A DNA stretch of 55,232 nt, taken from the NCBI GenBank assembly GCA_021785695.1, contig JAJYEQ010000009.1, positions 1 to 55,232 of the forward strand. The letters are read 5' to 3'. The notes under the pieces were generated by a model. The model saw only the letters and a list, made by a program, of their open reading frames with translations, did no database searches and had not been told where the DNA came from. Source of the DNA: Actinomycetes bacterium (GTDB lineage: Bacteria; Actinomycetota; Acidimicrobiia; Acidimicrobiales; RAAP-2). The first letter of the stretch is position 1. Each line of letters opens with the position of its first letter. Shown here one piece after another: positions 1 through 8,230 of the stretch. Made by a program: the position numbers and the translations under genes.

Positions 1-136
1 AAGCCCAGAGTTGAGGACTCGAGCGAGTGGTGTGTCAAGGGTCAGCCGTTACCGTGTCGCGTATCAGGCGTTACTGAGTAACAGAACATCCGTTATCGAT
101 CTGTCACGGATCAACCGAGACAGAACATCACAAGGG
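1..136. other. Lower-GC flank beyond the tRNA-Thr 3' end, no recognised gene
   Basis: This stretch lies just past the 3' end of the tRNA-Thr gene and is visibly less GC-rich than the rest of the window. A frame open from the window edge stops at TAA 79-81, so up to 26 codons of an unidentified gene could end here, but nothing in it is recognisable. The 10-base word ACAGAACATC occurs at 81-90 and again at 120-129, and GTTAC-TGA-GTAAC forms a small dyad near 70-82. The 3' side of a tRNA is a common site for integrase-mediated insertion, but no att core or integrase is visible. Confidence 0.35.
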
Positions 137-208
137 AGCCGGTGGAGGGATTCGAACCCCCGACCTGACGATTACAAATCGCCTGCGCTACCACTGCGCC
201 ACACCGGC
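137..208 (-). tRNA. tRNA-Thr (anticodon UGU)
   Basis: Read on the minus strand the segment folds as a complete cloverleaf. The acceptor stem GCCGGTG pairs with CACCGGC, the anticodon stem GGCGA pairs with TCGTC around a TTTGTAA loop giving anticodon TGT, and a standard GGTTCGAATCC T-loop region follows. The discriminator is U and the next bases are CC, so the full CCA tail appears not to be encoded. It decodes ACA and, by wobble, other Thr codons. Confidence 0.95.
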
Positions 209-327
209 CAGGCCCGCACCAGACTACTGAGTGCACTCGGGCGCCGGTCGACGGTTCTCTTGGGTGGTCCCGTGCCACGCGCGGCGACCTTCTCCCGCCG
301 GGGACCTGGTCGCTCTAGGCTGACGGC

Positions 328-828
328 GTGGATCCCACCACCGAGCAGCCGGCCAAGCCCGGCTCGCACTACCAGCCCTCGCTGACCATCGTCCTCGTGA
401 TCCTGGTCGCCTTCATCGCTGGTTCGTTTATCATCTTGCGCACGCCGGCTCCGGCCAAGTCCGGGCCGTCGACCGTGGCACCGGGGCCCGGCCACCACGT
501 GACGAAGACGACGGTGCCCCCACCCAAGTCGCAGGTCCGGGTCCAGGTGGCCAACGGGACCTCGGTGTCGGGCCTCGCGCGCGAGTACACCCAGCAGCTC
601 TTGACCATCGGGTGGGACACGCTGCCGCAGCTGAACGGGCCGCGCGTCAGCGCGACCGAGATCCTGTTCAACCCCGGCTACCAGTGGGCGGCGCGACTCA
701 TCGCTCGCGAGATCAAGGTGCCGTTCTCGTCGGTGCGAGCCCTCGGTGGCCAGACGCCCGTGTCGGGCGCGGCGAGCGATGACGTCGTGGTGATCCTGGG
801 ACCCAACGCGCCGCTCGCGGCGGGCTAG
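328..828 (+). CDS. Membrane-anchored LytR C-terminal-domain protein
   Basis: A 166-residue protein from a GTG start. After a short polar N-terminus there is one hydrophobic segment (about residues 26-45, LTIVLVILVAFIAGSFI), then a Pro/Thr-rich linker, then a domain of about 90 residues beginning VRVQVANGTSVSGLA. That opening is typical of the LytR_C (LytR C-terminal) fold, which in actinobacteria occurs in single-pass envelope proteins, some of them with no LytR-CpsA-Psr catalytic domain, as here. A role at the cell envelope is inferred and no catalytic residues are evident. The TAG stop shares its CTAG with the stop of the convergent gpgS gene. Confidence 0.75.
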   Translation: MDPTTEQPAKPGSHYQPSLTIVLVILVAFIAGSFIILRTPAPAKSGPSTVAPGPGHHVTKTTVPPPKSQVRVQVANGTSVSGLAREYTQQLLTIGWDTLPQLNGPRVSATEILFNPGYQWAARLIAREIKVPFSSVRALGGQTPVSGAASDDVVVILGPNAPLAAG

Positions 829-1592
829 TCGGCGGGCGGGAGCTCGAATCCGAAGCGCAGCAGTGCGGCGCGCAGCACCTCGCCGGCCATCGGGCGCAGT
901 TCCTCTAAGGGCCGGTTGCGATGGCGCCGGACGCCGAGGTCGACTTGGGCGAGCGAACCCACCCCGAACCGGCGGGCCACGTCGATGAGCAGGGCGATCT
1001 CGACGCCGTAGGCGTGCTCGAGGTCGATGACGTCGAGCACGCTGCGCCGCAGCGCGGTCTCGCCGGCCAGGGGCTGGCGGATCTCGCGCAGGTCGGGGAA
1101 CAGCAGCGCGAGGATCGGTCGCGCGGTCAGCTCGGTGACGCGCCCGCCGCCGGACGGCTGGTCGCCCAAGGGGCGCTGGTAGTAGCCCTTGACGAGGTGG
1201 ATCCGCGGCTCCTCGAGGAGGGGCTGGAGCAGGCGTCCCACGAACTCGCGCGTGGTGTTGACCACGTCGGCGTCGAGGAAGACGAGCAGCTCGCTGGTCG
1301 TCGCGCGGGCCCCGGCGCGCAGCGCCGCTCCCTTGCCCGGCGCTCCCTCCAAGGTGACCACCCGCGCCCCGTGGCGACGGGCGACGTCGGCGGTCCCATC
1401 GCGCGAGTGGTCGTCGACGACGACGACCTCCTCGAGGTCGCCGAAGTCGCCGACCGCCTCGAGGACTGCGCCGAGGGTGGCCTCCTCGTCGCGGGCGGGA
1501 ATGACCACCGCGACCGAGCGTGACTCGGCCGCCCGGCTCACCTGTTCGTCGTCGTAGTCGGCCGCGCCCAGCGTCCAGGGGGAGTCAGACAC
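825..1592 (-). CDS. gpgS: Glucosyl-3-phosphoglycerate synthase
   Basis: A 255-residue GT-A-fold glycosyltransferase related to GpgS (GT81), which transfers glucose from an NDP-glucose to 3-phosphoglycerate, the first step towards glucosylglycerate and methylglucose lipopolysaccharides. Visible motifs are the nucleotide-binding VVIPARDEE near residue 29, VVVDDHSRDGT, the metal-binding LDADV, the acceptor-site VKGYYQRP and GGRVTELTARP, QPLAGE, and the C-terminal YGVEIALLID. It is shorter than the mycobacterial enzyme (about 320 residues), lacking extensions rather than motifs. It is divergent from the SAM-riboswitch operon, and its stop shares CTAG with the LytR_C gene. Confidence 0.88.
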   Translation of the reverse strand: MSDSPWTLGAADYDDEQVSRAAESRSVAVVIPARDEEATLGAVLEAVGDFGDLEEVVVVDDHSRDGTADVARRHGARVVTLEGAPGKGAALRAGARATTSELLVFLDADVVNTTREFVGRLLQPLLEEPRIHLVKGYYQRPLGDQPSGGGRVTELTARPILALLFPDLREIRQPLAGETALRRSVLDVIDLEHAYGVEIALLIDVARRFGVGSLAQVDLGVRRHRNRPLEELRPMAGEVLRAALLRFGFELPPAD

Positions 1593-1613
1593 GCTCTGAG
1601 GTTAGGGGCGCAC

Positions 1614-1643
1614 TTGACAGGGCTGCATCGGTGCCGACACAAT
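1614..1643 (+). promoter_or_regulatory. Predicted promoter of the riboswitch/threonine-synthase-like operon
   Basis: TTGACA at 1614-1619 is a perfect -35 box. CACAAT at 1638-1643, after 18 bases, is a fair -10 (four of six consensus positions). A start of transcription about seven bases on, near 1650, would place the SAM aptamer (1651-1736) at the very 5' end of the mRNA, which is mutually supportive. Confidence 0.6.
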
Positions 1644-1650
1644 GGACGCG

Positions 1651-1736
1651 TCATCAAGAGCGACTGAGGGACGGGCCCGCAGACGTCGCGACAACCAGTT
1701 GGCCATGCCGACCAGGTGCCAAAGCCCGAACGATGA
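1651..1736 (+). ncRNA. SAM-sensing riboswitch (SAM-I family or SAM-I/IV variant)
   Basis: The segment matches the S-box core in order. P1 is TCATC (1651-1655) pairing with GATGA (1732-1736), followed by AAGAG. P2 is GCGAC (1660-1664) with GTCGC (1685-1689), enclosing the kink-turn side TGAGGGA and the loop GGGCCC. The junction GACAACC resembles canonical GGCAACC. P3 is GTTGGC-CAT-GCCGAC, and then comes the highly conserved AGGTGCCAAA. The P2 loop GGGC can pair with GCCC at 1724-1727 as the expected pseudoknot. The P4 hairpin of standard SAM-I is missing, as in shortened variants. The Shine-Dalgarno sequence GAAAGGA (1735-1741) abuts and partly overlaps the 3' strand of P1, and no terminator is visible, so ligand binding would most likely block translation of the next gene. 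Confidence 0.85.
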
Positions 1737-1746
1737 AAGGAATGCT

Positions 1747-2994
1747 GTGAGTTTCGCCACCGGCCTTCGTTGCCGCGAATGCGGCGCCACCTACCCCGAT
1801 GACGCGCGCTACTCGTGCGACGAGTGCTTCGGGCCCCTCGAGGTGACCTACGACCTTGCGGCCGCACGAGGTTCGGTCACCCGGGCCTCGATCGAGTCGG
1901 GACCGCGCTCCATCTGGCGCTACCACGACCTGCTGCCCGATGCGGGTGGCGATCCCGTCGACCTGGGGGCGGGCTGGACGCCCTTGCGCCGTGCCGACCG
2001 CCTGGCCGCGCGCCTCGGCGTGCGCGAGCTGTGGCTGAAGGACGACACGCGCAATCCCACGGGCTCGTTCAAGGACCGGGTCGTCGCCACGGCGCTGTCG
2101 AGCGCGCGCCAGCTGGGCTTCACCACGGCGGCCTGCGCCTCGACCGGCAACCTGGCGACCTCGGTCGCGGCGCACGCGGCGGCGATCGGCTGGCCCAGCG
2201 TGACGATCATCCCCCACGACCTGGAGCGCGCCAAGGTCGCGATGTCGTCGATCTTCGGCGGCACGGTCCTGGCGGTCGAGGGGAACTACGACGACGTCAA
2301 CCGGCTGTGTGTCGAGCTCGTGGACGAGCACCCCGACTGGGCCTTCGTCAACATCAACCTGCGCCCCTACTACGCCGAGGGGTCCAAGACCCTGGCCTTC
2401 GAGATCGTCGAGCAGCTCGGCTGGCGCCTGCCGGCCCAGGTCGTGGTGCCGGTGGCGTCGGGGAGCCAGTTCACCAAGGTCGCCAAGGGATTCGAGCAGC
2501 TGCGCGCGCTCGACCTGGTGACGGGCCCCGCGCCGCGGATGTTCGCCGCCCAAGCCGCCGGATGCTCACCGGTGGCTGCGGCCTTCGCCCGCGGCGACGA
2601 GGTCGTCATCCCCCAGCGCCCCGCGACCATCGCCCGGTCCCTGGCCATCGGGAACCCGGCCGACGGGCCCTACGTCCTCGACGAGCTGCGCCGCGGTGGC
2701 GGGGACGCCGGGGCGGTGAGCGACGCGGCGATCCTCGACGGCATCGCCGAGCTGGCCGAGACCGAGGGCATCTTCGCCGAGACCGCCGGCGGGGTGACCG
2801 TGGCCACCTTGCACCAGCTGATCGAGCGCGGGACGCTGGATCCGGCGGCGTCGATCGTCGCCATCATCTCGGGGCACGGCCTCAAGACGCTCGACGCCAT
2901 CGCCGACCGCGCCGGGGTCTTCGCGACGGTTCCCCCGTCGCTGGCGGCCGCCGAGGCCGCGCTGGCGGGCGACCGCCTGGTGGTGACCCGATGA
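1747..2994 (+). CDS. Threonine-synthase-like PLP enzyme under SAM riboswitch
   Basis: A 415-residue fold-type II PLP enzyme of the threonine synthase family, which converts O-phosphohomoserine to threonine. An N-terminal zinc-ribbon-like pair CRECG and CDECFGP (residues about 8-32) precedes the PLP domain. The Schiff-base lysine lies in NPTGSFKDR, the phosphate/PLP contacts in ASTGNLATS, and the C-terminal glycine-rich part ends with ISGHGLKT. I chose GTG 1747 because GAAAGGA lies five bases upstream; earlier ATGs at 1642 and 1705 lie at or before the mRNA 5' end or inside the aptamer. The gene is translationally coupled (ATGA) to a ThiS/CysO-like sulfur carrier. SAM control and that partner are odd for threonine synthesis, so it may act in homocysteine formation from O-phosphohomoserine. 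Simple ThrC is the alternative. Confidence 0.85.
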   Translation: MSFATGLRCRECGATYPDDARYSCDECFGPLEVTYDLAAARGSVTRASIESGPRSIWRYHDLLPDAGGDPVDLGAGWTPLRRADRLAARLGVRELWLKDDTRNPTGSFKDRVVATALSSARQLGFTTAACASTGNLATSVAAHAAAIGWPSVTIIPHDLERAKVAMSSIFGGTVLAVEGNYDDVNRLCVELVDEHPDWAFVNINLRPYYAEGSKTLAFEIVEQLGWRLPAQVVVPVASGSQFTKVAKGFEQLRALDLVTGPAPRMFAAQAAGCSPVAAAFARGDEVVIPQRPATIARSLAIGNPADGPYVLDELRRGGGDAGAVSDAAILDGIAELAETEGIFAETAGGVTVATLHQLIERGTLDPAASIVAIISGHGLKTLDAIADRAGVFATVPPSLAAAEAALAGDRLVVTR

Positions 2995-3266
2995 GCGTCA
3001 TCGTGCGTCTCCCGAGCCAGCTGCGGGCCCTGGTCGGTGGGGTCAGCGAGGTCCCCGTCGAGGCGGCGACGGTGCGCCAGGCCATCGTCGCGGTCGACGA
3101 GCGCTTCCCCGGCATCGCCGGGCGCGTGCTCGACGATCGGGGATCGCTGCGGCGCTTCGTGAACGTCTTCGTCGCCGACGAGGACGTCCGCTTCCTCGAT
3201 GGCCTCGACACCGCCCTGCGCGAGGGCCAGACCGTCTCACTGGTGCCGGCGGTCGCGGGCGGGTGA
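2991..3266 (+). CDS. MoaD/ThiS/CysO-like sulfur-carrier protein
   Basis: A 91-residue beta-grasp protein of the ubiquitin-like sulfur-carrier group. The sequence ends VPAVAGG, the exposed Gly-Gly that such carriers need for adenylation by a ThiF/MoeB-type enzyme and conversion to a C-terminal thiocarboxylate. The middle part (RFVNVFVADEDVRF) resembles mycobacterial CysO, which donates sulfur to the PLP enzyme CysM. Its ATG overlaps the TGA of the threonine-synthase-like gene, so the two are co-translated, which suggests it delivers sulfur to that enzyme. The activating E1 and the JAMM protease that would trim the adduct are not in this window. Confidence 0.85.
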   Translation: MSVIVRLPSQLRALVGGVSEVPVEAATVRQAIVAVDERFPGIAGRVLDDRGSLRRFVNVFVADEDVRFLDGLDTALREGQTVSLVPAVAGG

Positions 3267-3269
3267 TGG

Positions 3270-4971
<1,702 letters not shown>

Positions 4972-4980
4972 TCCACGCCG

Positions 4981-5020
4981 CGCGCCAGGGGGCCGAGCGA
5001 CGCCCCGGCCCCCAGGCGCG
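4981..5020 (+). terminator. Strong hairpin after groEL
   Basis: Ten bases after the groEL stop, GGGGGCCG (4988-4995) pairs with CGGCCCCC (5006-5013) around a ten-base loop. After an A-A mismatch the stem continues with CGCGCC against GGCGCG, giving about 14 pairs. No U-tract follows, which is common for actinobacterial hairpin terminators. It separates the heat-shock gene from hemQ. Confidence 0.65.
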
Positions 5021-5050
5021 TGCGCTGGTGGAGGGCCCTAGCATGGCCCC

Positions 5051-5740
5051 ATGACTCCCCTCCCGGTCGTCCCCACGCGGGGACTCAGCGTCGTCCACCT
5101 GTTCTGCCAGGCGGTCGGACCCGTGGACGCAGCCGCCGTGGAGGCCGCCGTGGAGCAGGCGCGCGCCAGCGAGCTGCAGGTCGTCAGCGCGGCCATTGTG
5201 GGGGCCAAGGCCGACTCGTGCTTCATGGTGCTCGGCAGCGATCTGTGGGACCTGCGCCGCTTCCAGTCCGAGGTCCAGCGCGCGGGTCTGGCCGTCGTGG
5301 ACAGCTACGTCTCGGTCACCGAGGTCAGCGAGTACGCGGCCGGGCTGCCCGAGAAGATGCGCCAGGATCGGCTCTTCCCGACGCTGCCGCCCGAGGGCCT
5401 TCCCGCCTTCTGCTTCTACCCGATGTCCAAGCGGCGGGGGGAGGAGCACAACTGGTACGCGCTGGCCTACGAGGACCGGGAGCGCCTGATGCGTGAGCAT
5501 GGCCGCACCGGGCGCGAGTTCCGCGGCCGGGTGCTGCAGCTGGTGACGGGGTCGACGGGACTCGACGACTGGGAGTGGGGCGTCACCCTCTTCGGGGCCC
5601 ATCTCGACGACCTGAAGGAGTGCGTCTACACGATGCGCTACGACGAGGCCACCACCCGCTACGGCGACTTCGGGCCCTTCTACACCGGCATGGTGGGCAG
5701 CGTCGCCGACGTGCTCGCGGCCACGGTGGGCGAGTCATGA
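5051..5740 (+). CDS. hemQ: Coproheme decarboxylase HemQ (chlorite-dismutase family)
   Basis: A 229-residue member of the chlorite dismutase-like superfamily of HemQ type, which oxidatively decarboxylates coproheme III to heme b with peroxide, the last step of the coproporphyrin-dependent heme pathway of Gram-positive bacteria. Diagnostic blocks are FYPMSKRR, HNWYAL, LMREHGRTGR carrying the probable proximal histidine, VTGSTGLDDWEWGVTLF, and the C-terminal MRYDEATTRYGDFGPFYTG. The distal arginine typical of true chlorite dismutases is not evident. It is coupled by ATGA to the NUDIX gene, and no other heme gene is adjacent. Confidence 0.9.
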   Translation: MTPLPVVPTRGLSVVHLFCQAVGPVDAAAVEAAVEQARASELQVVSAAIVGAKADSCFMVLGSDLWDLRRFQSEVQRAGLAVVDSYVSVTEVSEYAAGLPEKMRQDRLFPTLPPEGLPAFCFYPMSKRRGEEHNWYALAYEDRERLMREHGRTGREFRGRVLQLVTGSTGLDDWEWGVTLFGAHLDDLKECVYTMRYDEATTRYGDFGPFYTGMVGSVADVLAATVGES

Positions 5741-6423
5741 GCGACGTCACCGAGAAGATGCTGCGGCGCTGGGCCGAGGCGCTGGCCGGCGTCGCCCGCA
5801 CCGGCCTCGGGTTCACCGACAGCCAGTTCGAGCGCGAGCGCTACGAGGAGGTCCTCCACATCGCCGCCGACATCAAGACGGCGGCCGAGGAGGGGCGCTC
5901 CGATCGCCTCGACGCCGACGGGTTCGTGACCGAGTGGCTGGCCGACCAGGGGCGCGGGGTGCCGGGCTACGTGACGCCGAAGGTGGCCGTCGGCGCCGCG
6001 GTGGGCAACGAGCGCGGTGAGCTGCTGCTCATCCAGCGCGCCGACTCGGGCGTCTGGCTGTACCCGACGGGCTGGTGCGACGTGGGGTACTCGGCTCCCG
6101 AGGTCGTCGTCAAGGAGGTCCTCGAGGAGACCGGGATCGCCGTCGAGCCGGTGCGGCTCATCGGCGTGCTCGACGGCATGCGCCTGGGCGTCTCGCGCAT
6201 CCCGCTGTACTCGCTCGTCTTCCACTGCCGGGTCGTGGGCGGCCAGCTCAATCCCCACCCCCTCGAGACCCTGGACGTCGGCTGGTTCTCCCGCGACGCC
6301 CTGCCCAGCCCGACGCTGGGCGCCGATCGCTGGGCCGACCCCATCTTCGCGGCCATCGACGGTGAGCAGCGTGACGTCTTCTACGACGACCTGCGCCGTC
6401 CGGTCTGGCGGGGCCAGGCGTGA
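5737..6423 (+). CDS. NUDIX hydrolase with N-terminal NUDIX_N_2-type domain
   Basis: A 228-residue protein. Residues about 1-65 form the helical extension found in ADP-ribose/nucleoside-diphosphosugar type hydrolases, and residues about 70-210 form the NUDIX fold. The box reads GWCDVGYSAPEVVVKEVLEETGI, written here in two parts as GWCDVGYSAPE and VVVKEVLEETG. Relative to the classic G-x5-E-x7-REUxEExG, the first Glu is Tyr and Arg is Lys, while the catalytic EVLEET core remains. That variant is characteristic of this subfamily. The substrate is unknown. The start overlaps the hemQ stop and the stop overlaps the next GTG, so all three genes form one translational unit. Confidence 0.85.
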   Translation: MSDVTEKMLRRWAEALAGVARTGLGFTDSQFERERYEEVLHIAADIKTAAEEGRSDRLDADGFVTEWLADQGRGVPGYVTPKVAVGAAVGNERGELLLIQRADSGVWLYPTGWCDVGYSAPEVVVKEVLEETGIAVEPVRLIGVLDGMRLGVSRIPLYSLVFHCRVVGGQLNPHPLETLDVGWFSRDALPSPTLGADRWADPIFAAIDGEQRDVFYDDLRRPVWRGQA

Positions 6424-6875
6424 GCGCGGACGTCGTCATCGAGGAGGCCCGCGACGCCTCGGCCGCCCTGCTGGCCGACCTGAACGCGCTGGTGCCCCAG
6501 CTCTCGTCGAGCGCGGCGCCCCTGAGCGCGGCGACCCTGACCGAGCTGCTGGCGCGCGAGGGCACCACCGTCTTGGTGGCCCGCCTCGGGGGGCGGGTCG
6601 TCGGGACGCTGACGCTGGTCGAGTTCGTCATCCCGACCGGGCGGCGCGCCTGGATCGAGGACGTGGTGGTCGACGCGTCGGCGCGCCAGCGCGGTGTGGC
6701 CGACCAGCTGACCCGCGCCGCATTGGCGCGAGCGGCCGCCCACGGCGCTCGCCAGGTCGATCTGACCAGCCGGCCCTCGCGCGAGGCGGCCAACGCCCTC
6801 TACCTCAAGCTCGGGTTCGTGCGTCGCGACACCCACGTGTACCGCTTCTCCCTGGAAAGCGACCCGTCGGCCTGA
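6420..6875 (+). CDS. GNAT-family N-acetyltransferase
   Basis: A 151-residue GNAT protein that would transfer acetyl from acetyl-CoA to an unknown amine. The central strand and pantetheine-binding segment are seen as IEDVVVDASARQRGVADQL (ARQRGVA is the R/Q-x-x-G-x-A loop), followed by a C-terminal ANALYLKLGFVRRDTHVYR, the typical last part of the fold. GTG 6420 overlaps the NUDIX TGA. It is the last gene of the hemQ-NUDIX-GNAT unit. Confidence 0.85.
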   Translation: MSADVVIEEARDASAALLADLNALVPQLSSSAAPLSAATLTELLAREGTTVLVARLGGRVVGTLTLVEFVIPTGRRAWIEDVVVDASARQRGVADQLTRAALARAAAHGARQVDLTSRPSREAANALYLKLGFVRRDTHVYRFSLESDPSA

Positions 6876-7105
6876 CGCGCGGTCGCGCGGGCGGGCACGC
6901 CCGCGCGGAATCCCGATCCGCGCCGGCGTCCGCGACGAGCGGGGCGAGCAGGTGGGAGGCCGATCTTGCCAACGAGGCCGCCCTCGTGACCCGCACCGTG
7001 CCGCGGGCCCCGGCTCGATCTGGCGGGCGAGGAAGGTGGAGGGGGAGTCGAAAGTGGGGCCGTCGCTAGCATCTAGTGACCTGCGGGTCTCGAAGGGAGA
7101 CCACG
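6876..7105. other. Intergenic stretch with no convincing gene
   Basis: Between the GNAT stop and the next plausible start I see no conserved coding sequence on either strand. Frames open here are short and arginine- or proline-rich, as expected of random high-GC DNA. TAGCAT around 7067-7072 is a possible -10 box for the downstream HAD unit, without a clear -35. Confidence 0.4.
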
Positions 7106-7315
7106 ATGACCGGCGTCACCACGGTGAGGGACGATGCGGCACCCGCGACGTGGCTGGCTCCGGGAGTCCCCGACGGCAGGGCCACGAGGGTGGGCGCTGG
7201 CCGCGAGGCGGGGGCCGAGGACGCAGAGACGCTGCGCGATCCGGGCGCAGATCCCGGGGCCCGCTCCCGCGCTGGGGTCATCCCGGCGGCGGGTGATCGC
7301 ACGTTGACGCGATGA
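7106..7315 (+). CDS. Possible small upstream protein coupled to HAD gene
   Basis: A 69-codon frame starting ATG 7106 with a good Shine-Dalgarno AAGGGAG (7093-7099, six bases spacing). Its TGA overlaps the ATG of the HAD hydrolase, which has no Shine-Dalgarno of its own, so it may exist mainly to couple translation. The product is low-complexity (Ala, Gly, Asp, Arg) with no recognised domain, hydrophobic segment or motif. Its reality rests only on the ribosome-binding site and the overlap. Confidence 0.4.
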   Translation: MTGVTTVRDDAAPATWLAPGVPDGRATRVGAGREAGAEDAETLRDPGADPGARSRAGVIPAAGDRTLTR

Positions 7316-8010
7316 CCGGGGATCGACTTTCGCGCACCATCCTGTTCGACCTCTACGGGACACTGGTTCCGGGAGGCTCGCGGCTGCAGCGAGACGCCCT
7401 GTCGTTCCAGATGGCCGCGATATTGGCGGTCGACCCCGACGCGTTCGCCGCCATCGTGCGAGAGACATTCGACGCCCGGGTTCGCGGGACGCTGGGCGAC
7501 CTGCCCGCGACCATCGGGGAGTTGGCCCAGCGGGTCGGCGGATCGCCCTCTTCGCGCCAAGTCGCCCGGGCTGCGCAATGCCGGCTGGCCTTCACCCGGG
7601 GACTGCTCCAGAACCGGCACTCGGCGTCGAACCTGACGGTGCTGAAGAGGCAGGGCCACCAACTCGGAGTCATCACCGACTGCTCCGCGGAGACACCACT
7701 GTCGTGGCCCACATCCTGGCTCCCCGCCGTGGTTGACGCGGTCTCGTTCTCCTGCGAGCTCGGCGTGCGCAAGCCCGATCCCGAGATGTACCTGGCGGTC
7801 ACGCGGCGCCTCAACGTGCCGCCCGAGGAGTGCCTCTTCATTGGCGATGGCGGCAGCAACGAACTGGACGGGGCGCGTGCCCTGGGGATGTCCGCGAAGA
7901 GGCTGCTGGACCCCTCCTTGCGGGACAGCGAACGTCTCGAGGGCGAAAGCGACTGGAGCGGGACCATCATCACCTCGCTCGCCGAGCTCGTCCATGATTC
8001 GGCGCCCTGA
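7312..8010 (+). CDS. HAD-superfamily hydrolase, subfamily IA
   Basis: A 232-residue phosphatase/dehalogenase-like protein. Motif I is FDLYGTLV, with Tyr in place of the second Asp as in haloacid-dehalogenase-type members. Motif II is VITDCS, the motif III lysine is in RKPDP, and motif IV is FIGDGGSNELDGA. The cap (about residues 20-95) lies between motif I and II, as in subfamily I. The substrate cannot be told from the sequence. Its coding sequence looks slightly less GC-biased than its neighbours. Translation is probably coupled to the small frame before it. Confidence 0.8.
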   Translation: MTGDRLSRTILFDLYGTLVPGGSRLQRDALSFQMAAILAVDPDAFAAIVRETFDARVRGTLGDLPATIGELAQRVGGSPSSRQVARAAQCRLAFTRGLLQNRHSASNLTVLKRQGHQLGVITDCSAETPLSWPTSWLPAVVDAVSFSCELGVRKPDPEMYLAVTRRLNVPPEECLFIGDGGSNELDGARALGMSAKRLLDPSLRDSERLEGESDWSGTIITSLAELVHDSAP

Positions 8011-8230
8011 GGGGTCGCGATCGCCCCGAGTCACGCGTGGCGCCAGCCCCCACCGGGACATCGGACGACGTGACCGAGCGCTCAGCGGGCAAGCGCCGCG
8101 AGCACGGTCCGATCGCCATCGGCGCGAGGCCGGCGAGTCGACGCTGTCGGGGACTCTCGACTCCCCCCACCGGGTCCTGGCGCGCCGCCCGGCCGGTCCG
8201 TGCGCGGCACCCCTGGGATAACCTGCCCCG

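Noticed and set aside
1642..1746. Earlier ATG starts (1642, 1705) for the threonine-synthase-like gene
   Set aside because: They lie at or before the mRNA 5' end or inside the aptamer; GTG 1747 has a spaced Shine-Dalgarno and gives the family N-terminus.
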